A stretch of DNA of 64,000 bases. Source: Oasisia sp. SBJ-2009. Its lineage: Eukaryota > Annelida > Polychaeta > Sabellida > Siboglinidae. Below the pieces are notes generated by a model. It made no database searches, was not told the DNA's origin, and saw only the letters and a list, made by a program, of their open reading frames with translations. A program made the translations under genes and the position numbers. Location: NCBI GenBank assembly GCA_964017155.1, contig OZ024855.1, positions 56,675,435 through 56,739,434 on the forward strand, written 5' to 3'. Below, piece after piece: positions 1 through 13,286 of this stretch (position 1 is the stretch's first letter; the number at the start of each line of letters is the position of its first letter).

Positions 1-896
1 ATACACACGTACACAACATTACTTGTACAGTAAGACCTGTCCACAATGGCCACCATCTGACGGAACAACATTACTATTATATAGCCAGGTTGCTGATTGT
101 TGGGTCTGTGAAAGAAATGATTTCCCCTGAATAAAACATCACCATATCAGTGCCATCACATGTATATGGGACTATCAAACTGACAAAATGGGAGTAGAAT
201 AAGTTCTGACATCCCAAATATGCTCAGACAAATAACAGGCAATTGTTATATTAGTATTAGTTAGTATTTGAAAGCACATTCATCGTCCAAATGGGCAGGC
301 ATATCAAGCTCAGTTGCTTGGTGAGGTGCATGTTTTGACTTCCGACTGCAAACTGTCAAGCCAAGCCCGCTAGATATATATTACAAAGACCCATATTCAT
401 CTGTGGCTAGATGCTCATGGCTTCCCAGAGCTCTTGTTGGACATCAAAGCTGACACTGCTCCCCTTTGTTGGAGCAACAGAAGCCACACAGAGGCTGCAG
501 TCAGCTGTTGATGCCACTGGTGACTTTATTTAAGTTTGACAGGTCTGGGTAAATTGATGAACCAATGAACTGTGATAATTAGGCAGTTTCTACATTTGCA
601 ACACTATGCTCAAAATATTTCTGTTATGCTATTCATTTTTGATCTATCACATGTTACCTGTTTATTTAAAGACATGGGCTAAGATGCACGTCCGCTGAAA
701 GAAATTTGTTCACCGCCAACAAAAGGTTAATAACTGCTATTGTGGCTGTTCTCTTGGATGTATTTGAAAGGATCAAGTTCCTCATCCAAATGAGCAGGCA
801 TATCTATCTCAGTTGGCTTGGTGAGGTGCGAGCTTTGGTGGTTAAGCAAAATGTTTACAAGATGGCAGAATGATGTAATAGTTTAAACAGATCTGA
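1..896. other. 3' flank of the adaptor gene; no gene seen
   Basis: No coding exon is recognisable. The part nearest 896 should be the 3' UTR of the minus-strand adaptor gene. Reverse-complement AATAAA signals are at 661-666 and 525-530, and either could end that transcript. Two short related segments (about 262-335 and 760-835, sharing a run ending in TTGGTGAGGTGC) look like diverged copies of one interspersed repeat. Confidence 0.4.
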
Positions 897-1832
897 CTAA
901 GAGGAAGCATATTCCATTGAGTAGGCCCCAGTTGCAATGTTATTACCATTCTTTTTCGGCTTGGTCACTTGAGCGTAGAGTTCATTCGGGTGAGATTGGA
1001 GGTCGGTGTCAGTGTGTATCGTGCGTCGTTTGTTGACGACGGCATAGAGGGGTGACTGATGGCTGACAGAGCTTGACGCAGGGGGTGTCGTTGCCTTGCT
1101 GCTTGCTACAGTTGCGCCCCTGGTCTGTGGTTTGCCACGCGCAATGCTTGAGTAGCCGGGGTCAGGTACTTCATCCTCTGCGGCCACTGTGTGGGTGGAT
1201 ACAGTAACATATGTTGTAACTGTTGATTTATTTCTACATCCTGCCTACACAATGATACACACTGAAACTGTTTATTTATTTCTAAGGCATCCTGCCTATA
1301 TAATGTTACATTTAGTAACTGTTTATTTATTTCTAAAGCACCATACTTACATGATGTTACATGTTGTAACTGCTTATTTATTTCTAAAGCACCATACCAA
1401 AACACACATTAACAATGTTTATGTATTTCTATAGCACAGCATTTATACTTTGCCATTCGATGGCGCTGTACAGTAAACACAAATGGCATAATAAGGTATA
1501 GAAACATATGATATCTCAAAAAAGTATTCTATAAAAAGGTAAAACTAGTAAAATTAATGATGTATTTCTATGCTGTGCTACGACAGTAAGTCATATTTGA
1601 CATTCAACAATACAGCTTGGTATTTATCAGCTCTGATCCTAGTTGGTCTATGATCTAGTGGAAACTCTCCTCCCTGGTACCAACCTGCTGGTGCAAGGGA
1701 GAGATGCTTGAGGGACTCCAGGGGTGGGGGTGTCGGGGCGTGGTTTCGCAGCTCAGCCCCTCCTTTGGCGTAAGTCAGGGACGAACTATCACCTGGAAAC
1801 CACCAGAGGACAGGTGGGTCAGTTGTAAAGGT

Positions 1833-1896
<64 letters not shown>

Positions 1897-1981
1897 TATG
1901 TGTGTATACATGCATGGGTGTGATGTATACGTATGTATCAAAACAGCCATCTCAGATATGATGGGAAAACGATTCATAAAT

Positions 1982-2018
<37 letters not shown>

Positions 2019-5000
2019 GTATATATATTATATATATATATATACATAAACTAAATATATATATATATATATACACGCACACACACACACATATATAATA
2101 TGGATATGACAAAACTGCAAAATAAAGAGTATATTTATAGGTACAATTTCTTATCTATGTCATCAATGAACTTTGCATCTGGTATGACATGGTAGACATT
2201 TACTCTACACACTGGAGACTGCTGTAACAGTGCCAGAAACATTGCTAAGAAGGCGGGTGTACACAAACTACGCCTTAAACACTTAATAGAATACAGTATC
2301 CCACTAGTCAGCCCTGCCACTGGCCTGTACCTGAAGGAATCTCTGCGTAGAAGCCACTGGACAGGCTGTTGCGGTCAGAAGACTGGTTCGCCACATTTGA
2401 GACAACCGCAGGCTGCAAAAATAACAATCTATTGATAATATAAAATATAACAATATATTACATTTTGTGTAGCATGTGATCACACTGATGGTCTGAAGAG
2501 CTATCAGTTGGTCACACAAGGTGTATAGTACTTGTAAATTGTAACTGATGTAGGTAACACACACGAGAACTGGACTAGACGTAGAAATGAACTGGACATT
2601 ATTCTTGTGATTTAATTCAAACAAATTATTACGAATATGGTGTTGTCGTCAAGTTTTAAAAAGTAATCAGAATTGGTAAAAATGGGCAAAGTGGCCCAGA
2701 AGTCCTTTGGACTATGACAGTCACATTCATAATTACCAATTCACTCAGTGAATTGGTAATTATGAATGAAATGTGTTTTGGTGAATCATATGTCATCTAA
2801 CTGGTATTTTCTCTTGTTAGTCATATGAAATGACCAGAAACACAGCCAAATTGTGTAGATGCAGTAGACAATACCAAATTTCTGTCAAGAGTATTAATTT
2901 TCTGTTTGTCACTTTCAGGTTATAATTTATCTGTAACCAGTAGACACAACAATAATACAATTATAAAACAAACATCGAAATATAAATTTCTTGTGTTTAG
3001 TAACATTACTCTAAGAAATGTCTATGCAAAAAAATAGATCATCGGCAGTTTCTAAGATCTGAGAGCTACCAATGGTCACAGAGTGATGCCCTAAGTGCAT
3101 TGGAATTGTTGGAAAAGTGAAAACGTTGAATGGGAGATTATCTTAAATTTTCATTTGTTAAATAAGGCCAATTAGGGTCATGACACAGACACATTAACAG
3201 CGTTTAAATGCTGTGTAATGGAAACTAATTTAAAAATGCTTTTAAATGAACACTACAAAGAAAACCGTACAAAAATACAGAGAATAAATAAGAACCTTAA
3301 TCTGATCGTAGTCGACCGAGGCGTAGTTGGGGTCGAACGAATCACTCAGTGCCGCTTGCTCCGCCTGGCGCCTCAAGAGGTTCTCGAGCGGTTCCCGCGC
3401 AGTCACTCGCGAGTACGGTGGCTCCTTCTTCTTCCCTGGTGGCAATTGTTGGCAAATAGTTACGCGCGGCAAAACTTTTTATAAAGCGTTCGTTGTAATG
3501 AATAACGAAAATATTACTACAGTGCCCACGCAATATACAAACATCACCAAATAACTACTTTTATCAATCTTTTATCGTATAGATTTTCAACAATAACATT
3601 TAATGTGAATTTATGTCTGACTTGTCAACGAGTTTGGTTTCTCGTGTCTTACCTGTTGGTGATGTCGCTATGCATCCAGCTGCATCACCGGCGCCATCTG
3701 TTGAGTTGGCACCCACCAAACCCCCAGCGACACAGTCCGTCCCGTTTCGTGGAGGTAACGACGGACTACTACTTTTGTTGCCGCCAGATGGCGTTACAAG
3801 ACTAGCATCTTCGCCATCTGCGAAGTTTTTGTCGGGTACTGGAGGCGCTGCAACCGACAGTGTGCTCTCAAGGGTGTTGACACTCTGCGTACGACACACC
3901 CCATCCTTCCCACTCGTATTCCCGTTATCCGCAAAGTCCGCAAAACCTGGATTCCCGATGCCATCGACAGCCTCGTATGGGTGCCGATCCTTCCTCGGTG
4001 CAGGGCCACCTTTCGCACCAGCCGGCTCACGTTTCTCCGATGTCTTTGCCTCCATTATCCCAGCATACATTGGGTCGTAGGGGGCGTCGCCCCGGTCGTT
4101 CACCTCAGCGTAGTCTGTGTTTTCTTCGCCCTTTGTCGCGCCGTTCCCGCCACACTCCCCCACCTCGTCGTAGATCCTGTTAGGGGGCGAGGCGGTGCCA
4201 CCGTTCGCTTGCGTCTCAACGCGCCGCTTGGCCACCACATTGTAGTGACCGTCCTCTTCTATTTCGTCGTCGACTGGGATTCGTGCCGTTGCCATGGGGA
4301 GATCAGGCAGAGCACGGTCGTGACTTCTGCAATCGCAAACACACACACCTTACCACAGGCAGATCTCCCTTGAGTAAGTTGAGTTCCCCAAACCTGAGTG
4401 TAGTTACCCACTGGGCCAGTCTCTCGTAGACCACTGGTATTGTCACTGTGTAACTACGTCTATCTCCCAAACCACTGGAACTTGCTAGCAAGCAATATTA
4501 TTCACTCATCTTATCTGCAGAGTTCCACAAGCCACTGGGACAGATGCAATCAGCAGTGCCCCCTAGTGTGTGAGGATGAAACAACTAGTAGCTACCCTCC
4601 CACCAGACGCTTAGCCAGGGAACTGTCGGGCAATCTTCAAGACAGGTAATCACAACTGATACCACTGGTAGAACACAGAGAGGACCAGTTGGCCACTAGA
4701 TTAAATAAGTCCAAGTCTATATTCCACATTAATGACAATTATTGGCGCAACTGGTTTTCCTCAGTGTATAAGTTCACATACCAGATTCAGTTGTCATGAG
4801 GTCTTTTTCAACAGTCCGACACAGACAGATTTTCTTCAGTGATACAGTGTCAGATTTTTGCTCCTTGAAAACGCTCCTTACAATCAGTGATGGATTCTGA
4901 ATTTCTTATTAATAATGGATACTTCTTATTGAGCACATTGCTTTACCGAAATAGTCTGTTGTGGGTTCACAATTTAAACGTCACTTACAGGGGTCGTCCA

Positions 5001-6229
5001 TTGGCTGGCTTGTCCCCTGCCGTGTCCCCGTCTTCTGTTTCGATCACAACGTCTGTGTCAGCCACACCATTGTTTTCCTGTATGCAACAAAAGCATTCAA
5101 ATGTAATGCAGCCACACAGGCTAGAGCTTCAGACTCTCGACTAGGAGTCGAGTAGGAGAACCCATGTTCGAATCCTGTACTGCGGTATAGAACCTTGGGC
5201 TAGTTTATTTACTCTACATTGCTCACGTTCACTCAGATGTATGAAGGAATACCTGGCTATAGATATTTGTGCATGAATAGCCTTTGTGCTTTAATTGCAG
5301 CTTGGCTGGATGCTTCTCAGTCCAACCTCAGAGAAGTTATGTGTGTTCACCTGAACATGTCTGCCAGGGAATAAAGGGCCAAGCAATTTGAGCAATCCCA
5401 GGGATTGGATACATTGCTTTTTAAGAACTCGCCTATATAATAAAGCTAATACCTAATTTCAAATTGTCATTTCACTCTAATGTCTGGGTGAAGTAGGTCT
5501 AAGATGGCAGCCATGTACTTTGTAAACAATTTTGCTTATCTCTTTATTGATTTATGTAGCACCATATCTATACAATGATATCCTATGGTGCTGTACAATA
5601 CACAAAAATGCACAACGGAAGTTAATGCAAACATAACGGATGAGGCTTCCAAAGCTCTAGAGACTTTCTGACAATGAGACTGGAATGTTGAGTTCTCCAG
5701 AAAGGACGTGACACGTACCTGTTTCCCAGAACTCCCTCTCTGTTTCTTCCCTGCCCGTTTCTTCACCCCTTTCTCCTCCAAGTCCCCCTCAACATCGTTG
5801 TCCCTGCAAATTTACACTTCCATGTTCTACACAATCAAAGTGGGAGCAACTCATGCCGATAAATATAAAATAATATATATTTTTTAATCTGGTCACTCAC
5901 AGTCGACAAAGGCGAAGAGATAAATTATGTCAAAAGACACAATGTTACATAAGACCATTAAAAATAATATCTTTTGCAACAATATACAGTAACTGTGATT
6001 TATGTTAATGAGGTACTGATTGATTGGATGTACAAAGCTTACAACATTTTCATTCTGTAATCACGTGTAAAACTATATAAAATGACTTGGCTGCTTTCGC
6101 GTATAATACACCAACTCACCTAGAGTCTTTCTTTTTACATGCACACATCGAGAGAACCGTAACCATGACAATGGATATCGCCACCATACAGATGATGTTG
6201 ACGTAGGGGGCTACTAATGAAGCCTCCAT
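897..6229 (-). CDS. PAG1/Cbp-like transmembrane adaptor protein, 7 coding exons
   Basis: Exons in order of transcription are 6229-6120, 5803-5719, 5077-4989, 4326-3653, 3435-3296, 2412-2331 and 1186-897. All junctions are GT-AG, phases agree throughout, and the 1470 nt encode 489 aa. Residues 1-9 are a tiny ectodomain, 10-28 one TM helix, then C29-A-C31-KKK, a palmitoylation-like motif followed by a stop-transfer. The acidic, proline-rich cytoplasmic tail carries tyrosines at 123, 147, 167, 178, 182, 212, 327, 357, 362, 388, 405, 441, 464 and 482/486, mostly in YxxV/I contexts (IYDEV, DYAEV, NYASV, FYAEI, GYSSI, LYAVV, LYAQV). This is the layout of transmembrane adaptors. PAG1/Cbp, which recruits Csk to lipid rafts, is the best match by layout and by LPxxP..TAR and LYA.V segments. 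An in-frame TGA at 6268-6266 supports the chosen ATG. The last 5' UTR exon probably starts at the acceptor before 6309. Orthology is inferred, not proven; the exon model is strong. Confidence 0.82.
1189..1445. repeat. Degenerate tandem repeat, about 60-bp unit
   Basis: Four to five diverged units built on a GTAACTGTTTATTTATTTCT-like core lie directly upstream of the 3' splice site of the last adaptor exon. A related segment, including a CGCTGTACA-like end, is at about 1560-1600 and 5535-5605. It is intronic and non-coding. Confidence 0.55.
1834..2096. repeat. Microsatellite cluster (GT)n, (AC)n, (AT)n
   Basis: A (GT)n run of about 60 bp at 1834-1893 is followed by alternating (AC)n and (AT)n tracts at 1982-2096. 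All lie in the intron between the last two adaptor exons. Confidence 0.9.
2724..2768. repeat. Perfect 45-bp palindrome
   Basis: Two 22-bp arms (CATTCATAATTACC... and its exact reverse complement) are separated by a single C. It lies in the intron between adaptor exons 5 and 6. The one-base loop argues against a microRNA hairpin and suggests a small foldback or a replication-generated palindrome. Confidence 0.85.
5106..5455 (+). mobile_element. tRNA-derived SINE, family 1, copy 1
   Basis: The head has a box-A-like GGCTAGAGCTTC and a box-B-like GTTCGAATCC. The body (CCTTGGGC..., ACTCTACATTGCTC, TACCTGGCTATAG) is shared with the copy at 49387-49705, and the 3' end has a CCTATATAATAAAG-type tail. 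It sits in adaptor intron 2, antisense to the gene. Confidence 0.75.
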
Positions 6230-6309
6230 TCTTGACGCTATGTCGGTCGACGTAACTCCAGAGACTCAGGTTGATGACCAAACTGGGTATTGTGTTCCTT
6301 GGCATAGCA

Positions 6310-9300
6310 CTGAAACACAGGGAAGACATGTGACTACACATAAAGGCTATGCTCCATTAAACGAGAAGATTTATAAACAGACTGAACAATGAAAATGTAC
6401 TTGTAAGTGTAAACATAGGAGGTAACAGGACTTTATAGTTAACATTCATTAAGACTTTATTACACATAAGGCCCAGCCACTGGGTGCTCTACACCAGACA
6501 AGATTGACAAGTTTAACCCATTCCCAGGGTTAAACCCAGGTTGGGCTAAACTGCATTTTGGGCTAAACTCAGTTAAACTATTTTAAGGCATTTTATCACA
6601 ATATGATTATATAACAATATTGCAGGCAGTGTTTCACATACTTTTATTATCAATATAAAACAGAGAAAGAATTAGGTCATAGATGATGAATCCAGTTGTT
6701 GGCTGTAAATACAACTGCTGCCTGCTGAGAGGGTAGATGCTAGATGCCACCTCCCAGTCTCCAAGGCTCTATACACCCTGTTCCATAACCTGCAGGCTGA
6801 CACCAGGGTCTACCCACTCTACTGGTGTAGGGTATCTGACTGGAATCACTGCACTACATAGATAAAATACTATTTTATTCCGGACTTCCTGGCCTGCTTT
6901 AAATAGATAAAACAAATACAAATTATACAATTATGGTCTGAATTGGTATGTTCAAATTTAAGTTGGCTGCATAAGACGGATATTAACATGGGGTTTCTGG
7001 CTGTTGAAAATACTCCCATGTGAAGGGAAACCTTTTAAGCTTTTATGCAATATATCAGTGTTCAGCATGCAGAAAAGGTGTTTCATTCAGTAACATAATA
7101 TACCAATAGTGCAATTATCATCCGATTATCATAAAGTGGTAACTAGACACACTGGCAGATTTATCTTATAAAGAGCAATTGTCAGAATTAAAATGCATCA
7201 GTAATATTACATACCAACTGTATCAAAAATTAACAAAAATAATAACATTGATAGTGTCGCCCTGATCAGACCATTCTGAGTTCTCTGATAGAGTAAAGCC
7301 AAATTTAGCCCCAGTTTAAACTTATTTTGCCTATACCACAAAGCCGAGGCAACATTGTCCAATACAAACCCTGCCCTAAATTATTTTGTAGCTGTAGTCT
7401 ATGGAAAATTAGTTCTGCAATAGGGTCACCTCACCACACAGGTCACCCTTCCACAGTCCCAACTTTGGGTGACCTCAATAATGAGATTCTACATTACAAA
7501 AATGGTGGACAGTAATAAAGTCAGAGGTAAAAAAGTCAGTTTTGCATAGGAAAAAGTATCAGACACAAAGTGACAGGAAATAACATCAGAACATAATTTT
7601 ATTCAAACTGTCTGTATCTAGAATCACCTCTAGTCTTTTACATTTTCACACAACGAGCTCACTTTTATTATTAGATAAATTTTAAAAAGAAGCTCACTGA
7701 CACATTTTCACTGATATATGTTGGCTTAGCTATATAAAGTGTTGTTTTTTCCTCTCTGTAACTATTTTCCTGTGACTTTATTACCGACATTCACAAAAAT
7801 GTAATGGTTAGGTTGGCACAATGTGTCACCTTGACGACTGACGCCGAGGGTGTCAGGGAGGGCTGCACAGGGAGGACTGAGGACTGTCTTGACAGGTGAC
7901 ACCCAAGTCACCTGATCATTTATATGTGCATACCACATACATATGCCACGTTTATTGATAATTCATTTCAATTTAACACTGATTATCATTTATTTAACCT
8001 AGCAATTATGTATCTCAGAATCTCCAGTTGGACTTTTGTTGAATTTTTTTAGATTTATGGTTCTTAATTTACTTATTGTATCAAGACTCATCAGGTTTAG
8101 CTATGGTTTTGGAAACTATTTTGGATAGTCTAAAATCATATCTCACACTATAATAGTGTCTATATAATTTTATTATTAATGGCCATTGCCCTCGATGTTG
8201 GCGTAAACCAATAATAAATACTACAGTATTAAAATATATGTTTTGGGTCTACTAACTAATGAGACGACCCCTTACACAGCAAGAGAAATGGGGCAGTATA
8301 CCTGGGGTTGGTGCAGTGACTGTCCTGGCACAACAGCTTCACTAAGTTGATATTCTGGTACGTAAAACTAATACCACTGGTACAGTGGTACTGCATTCTT
8401 GTCTGTTGTAGACTTCGTGTACATTTCACGTTTCTGTCACACATGCTGAGTGCGAATGTTGCTCACAAATTATACTGTGTATTAACTTTAGATTAATAAG
8501 TTGGAATGGTACAGCACAGGGTCTGACAATTAGCCTAAATCTCAAGATGTGTCACCAAACTCCAGACCGTTGTCAATATATGTTAAGGGTGTGGAACACA
8601 ATTCTACTGTAGAAACGTGACTGCGCATAATTTTCCTCTGTCATAACTTGTCAATAGTCAATACCACACATAACACACTGGTTTTTATTGGTTTGGACTG
8701 TAGTGAAAACTGTGAAATCATTTTGGGAACCAAATCAATACATTGAGAACCTTATTATTTATTTATTAATACACAGATATTTTGAAACATTTTGCAACTC
8801 AGATATGTTTTAGCATACCATACATCTATTAGGATAAATATTGTGCATACAAAGTCACATAATTTGAATATACATGACAACATATCCGGATATTTTAGAA
8901 TAATCACGAAGATTGGTTTAACTTCATAATTCCATGTATCTAATGAATAAACTTAAAAGCCTTGCCACTTAATACCAGCACCAACTTGGGCTCTGATATT
9001 TATAAAAACTTATCAAACTAGCCTGAAGTGTTACGCCAAATATTTGTTTAACAATACCTGCATTCACTAAGTTGGAAAGTCGACTTAGTGCAAACAACTG
9101 TGCCTGAGAGCGTGACAATGAACAGGGCTTGCTGGTGGCAAAATATTTTGCCAATGAATAGCAATCACGATCTGCCTTTCAGTCTTCACTCCTATAAATT
9201 TACTCCTAGACCAAGACACACACACACACACATACTGATACTGGGTGTACTGCCAAAGGTGGTCTACCAAGATCTAATAAGATTGTCATTGTCATTGTGA

Positions 9301-11509
9301 CTGTGAGCAATAGTCGCCAAGTGCTAAAAGCACAAGGAAACTTGGCTTATCAGGACCCCAACAACTTGTTTACAGATCTATAGCTATGTACCCTATCAAA
9401 AAATAACACTGAAATGTAACTTATCAGAAACCAATTTGGTAAACAACATAGCTAAAGCTAAGATCTTTGTACACTTGTAAATATTGAAAAAAATTGTCAG
9501 TGGATCTTAATTTCATGTATACAAACTGAATGTTTGTAATAATATCAACAAACCATATATATATGTCAATAATTACTGCATTGAACATAATTAATACTTG
9601 GTACATAATTAATTCAGCGACACTGTCCACAGTTTTGGGGTTAAACAACCTTTCAGTCATCCTGACCAGTCACTTTCAACATCACATTTCATAGTTAACG
9701 ATGGTAGGGCTAGGTGGGGCACATTTGCATCCCTGGGATATAATCTGTCCTAGTTTGTGAACTGCTATGGTCACCAGGCTATTTAGGTAACAAAATCATG
9801 TCTTCAATAACTCTAGCCTCAAGCTGACGCAGACCATGCAGTTGTTGACAAACTTTTGACAGTCACCATCTAGAGTGACTAGACAATAACGATACAATAC
9901 ATAGCAATGAGAACCTACGCCCCATTAGCCAAGAGTAGTGGGGCATAACTGCATGGTGTTCAGTCACACAGTTCAGAATAGCATTCACGCATTGCATATA
10001 TGTGAAGCCATGGAAACAAAGTCACCCGATCACGCCAGCGGCACAGAATGTAAACGACACTGATATGTGACCTGGATAAAATGTCTTGGAAAAAAAAACA
10101 CCCATGTCAGTGAAGGCACTAGAGCAACACTCATACCTGGCAGAACAAAGCCAGCAGCAGGGCACTGTTTGACATAGTTCCTGCCACAGATTCACGAAGT
10201 TCACATTTGTAACGGTTCAAGTCAAATTTACACCTTATGACATTAGTCAACACGTCATTCAATCATCTTGCTGGTTGTCTCTTCGACCTACTCTGCCAGA
10301 AATTAATAATACATGAGTATGACAAAATGAACATATTTGCTTGAGTGTCAGATTCTTCTTCAACACCCTAAGTTCTTATTTGTATGAATTATGGACACAA
10401 TATAGATATGCAGGCCTGTGTTTACTGGTAATCAAGTTGTTTACACTGTACCTTCCTGTATCCGATTGCATGTTATATGAGGCACCTTCTAGTTCTAGTT
10501 TCCAATGCTACAATGCTTTGGATTAGTAATGCACTACTTCTTGCTGATAGGGAGACTATTAAAAATTGAAAATCATAAATAGTTAGACCTGCTTTACAAT
10601 GTTACATCTCACATGATGATGCTGTGGCCGCAACCGATGACAGGGCAGGCTGGAGGGCAATAACACGGGATGCTACGAGTACCACTACGCTCGCAACATA
10701 AGCAAGTTTTACAAAAGACATTTTCGTCATAACTATGATACTCAAAACTCTTTGATAGGATTTCACTCAAAATAACTTTTTTAACAATTTGCTCACGCCA
10801 AATTTGTGATGTAACTGTCACAGGTTATAATATGCATTCGAACACAATGTACTGAAGCCTACTGATACAGTCACTGTGCAGTGAAAATGTTAACTTTTCT
10901 TAAAACAGCATATAGTCCCTTAAGCATAACTAAAACTCTGCCTGCAAAAGCTCAGTAGTAGTAAAACTGCCCCTTGCAATGCTATTAACAAAAAGACAGT
11001 TGTAACATATTTTTTGCTTCAAAATTATTATTGCTATTTAATTAAAATCTCTATTTATTCTGTTAAATTTATGCAATCAGATTGTTGGAAAAGTTGTGTT
11101 TTATGAACTACTTACAATATTATTTGAATGGTGGAGTTCAAATGTAGTAAAAAGTCATGTTCTACCCAAAACAATGAACATGTGTCACATAGACATATAC
11201 CAGTAGTCAATAGTAGAATGCTCATGATCAATTTGGAACAGGTTTACTTTGAATAACTGTCTACAATATTGTGCTACTTTGAATATATTTAAAAGAGACA
11301 AATATCTGCTGTTACATGTATGGTGTAATATTGTTGTTACATGTATGGTGTAATGTATATTTGCAATATATTACATAATTATATTACTTTACTGTACTGA
11401 ACAATACCTATATGTACATGACATTTTGTAACAATAAAGTTATTAAAATAAAGAAAATTCCTATAAACGTTCGCATGAAATAACACATTTGTAGGTAAGA
11501 GTACAATTA
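6310..11509. other. Intergenic / upstream of adaptor; no coding exon seen
   Basis: AT-rich, with only short random ORFs. The 5' untranslated exon(s) and promoter of the adaptor gene are expected here but cannot be pinned down. Minor items are a GGTTAAACCCAGG-like low-complexity patch near 6510-6580 and a duplicated TTACATGTATGGTGTAAT at 11312-11352. Confidence 0.35.
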
Positions 11510-11774
11510 TAGTCTTCTTCTTCCATTAAATAACCACTGGTCAACATCCTGACTATTACTGTCACTGGTTTTCAGAGGTTCCTGTGTTGGATCTTTTACT
11601 TCCCTGGCATAGACACCAGATAGAAGGGACCACCGGCTTTTAGTGTCTTCCGAAAGACACAGGCAAATGGAGGGTGGACGAAATTGCCTAAGTTTCAAAA
11701 CGACAGCTGGAGGGATTGAACCATCGTCCCCTCGTTTGACAGTCTGGTGCTCTACCGCGCAACCACCACTCCCC
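11510..11774 (-). mobile_element. tRNA-derived SINE, family 2, copy 1
   Basis: On the minus strand the 5' end at 11774 reads GGGGAGTGGTGGTTGCGCGG followed by TAGAGC (box A) and then GGTTCAATCCC (box B). The body matches the copy at 26010-26312. The 3' end carries a (GAA)n-like tail, seen on plus as TCTTCTTCTTCC at 11513. Confidence 0.75.
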
Positions 11775-12813
11775 ATAAATTTATGGTAATGGTGATGGAA
11801 AATATTTATAATGGCCACACCCCTGCACCCTGTTTTTGCCTTAAACAGGATTAAGGAAAAATCTTGATTTGAATAGCATGACTCTAATCTCTATAGCATA
11901 TTTTAAACATTTAGAAGCTAGACAGTCTAGTCTTTATAGACAGTCTATGAGACTGCGAAAGCACATTAATATTTTGGGCAGGGCACAACGTTTCGAGTAT
12001 GTAATTACTACATATTAGTATAATGGACATTAAAGTCTATTTATAAACACAGAATGAGTTATAAATAGTTAATTTACAACGTATACTACTCAAGTCAAGA
12101 GTCATGACTGACATGAAACTAATGAGTGCTGGGCGAGGTCGCTGAGTGTATCTTGTTACGAATGATATCATCAAACCGTCGAAATAACATTACAAAAACG
12201 GGTACGGGACTGCCGCACCATCGTGTGACCGGTATTACGCGTTTACCTGTGCGTGGTGCGTTTCACCCTACACTTTCACTGACTCACTCACTGTGCCTCG
12301 GGCGAAACAGACCAGCTCAGACTCAGTCAGGCAAAACGCGTGAAAAGGGAACTTGACGTCGCATTACCCCCTTCATTAGTGTCACATCGCAAGTATCCAG
12401 GTGGAACACTGCTCAAGAAACAAACCGACCATTTCCAGTCTACCTACCCGTTTAAATGTGTGTCAGATGGACATTACATCCTTCGGTGAAATGGTACGGA
12501 CGCTTTCCGATAGAACCAACTTCCTGATTTGCTCGATATCCGTGCCATGTTGTTTTATTTATGAACACTGTACCCGTGAGCCAATATTTTTATATTTTGT
12601 AAAGGTCACAAATACAAGCATATTCTAAATAAATGACAATTTGTTAATTGTATGATATAATAATAACAACAAAATAAGCACTTGCACAATATTGTAACTT
12701 ACCTTTTCATATATTTAATTTATTCAGCCAACAAGGTCTTTTGTATCCGACAAGGTCATGCTTCCGCTAGCAGAGCGTAGACAACGTACACAGGAGAGCT
12801 TACTTATACGAAT
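11775..12813. other. Intergenic; no gene seen
   Basis: No convincing coding sequence. The short ORFs at 12126-12356 and 12401-12628 have no recognisable domain. Confidence 0.35.
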
Positions 12814-12885
12814 GGGGATGTAGCTCAGCGGTAGAGCGTTCGCTTTGCATGTGAAAGGCCCCGGGTTCAATCCCCGGCATCTCCA
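12814..12885 (+). tRNA. tRNA-Ala (anticodon TGC)
   Basis: A 72-nt intronless cloverleaf. The acceptor stem GGGGATG pairs with CATCTCC (one G-T wobble) and A is the discriminator base. The anticodon stem TTCGC/GTGAA encloses the loop TTTGCAT, giving anticodon TGC at 12846-12848. Box A is TAGCTCAGCGGTAGAGC and box B is GGTTCAATCC. CCA is not encoded. A T5 pol III terminator follows at 12891-12895. Confidence 0.97.
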
Positions 12886-13237
12886 CTTCCTTTTTAATTT
12901 TTCATGTCATCATTATTGTACTGTATAATCTTTTATAATTTACTCATATACCATGAGAAGTTTAAATTATTATCTAAACATTCAGATGTATAAAGAAAAT
13001 CTTACGTAAAAGCGGGAAAAATATTTTATCTTAATAATTTTTAAGTCATAAAATAAAATAATAAATGATTACATTGAACACAACAGTCTCTCTATGTTAC
13101 ATTCTGCAGTATATAACCTACATACAAGTACCCCGGTAACTTAAAAATATACATTTAAATCTATAATGCATGGTAATAATTTTTTCTATTTTGTTCTTTT
13201 ATCATCAGGAATGTTATGTTCGTTCAGAGGGGTGGAG

Positions 13238-13238
<1 letters not shown>

Positions 13239-13281
<43 letters not shown>
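13239..13281. repeat. (GT)n microsatellite
   Basis: An uninterrupted GT run directly before the composite repeat at 13287. Confidence 0.95.
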
Positions 13282-13282
<1 letters not shown>

Positions 13283-13286
13283 ACGG

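Noticed and set aside
2724..2768. MicroRNA precursor
   Set aside because: The 22-bp stem has only a one-base loop. A real pre-miRNA needs a larger loop and longer stem.
3605..4373. Plus-strand ORFs of 130-155 codons
   Set aside because: They are antisense shadows of the large, GC-rich fourth exon of the adaptor gene.
6135..6341. 68-codon minus-strand ORF overlapping the TM exon
   Set aside because: Wrong frame for the phase-matched downstream exons. The TM frame continues correctly into six further exons.
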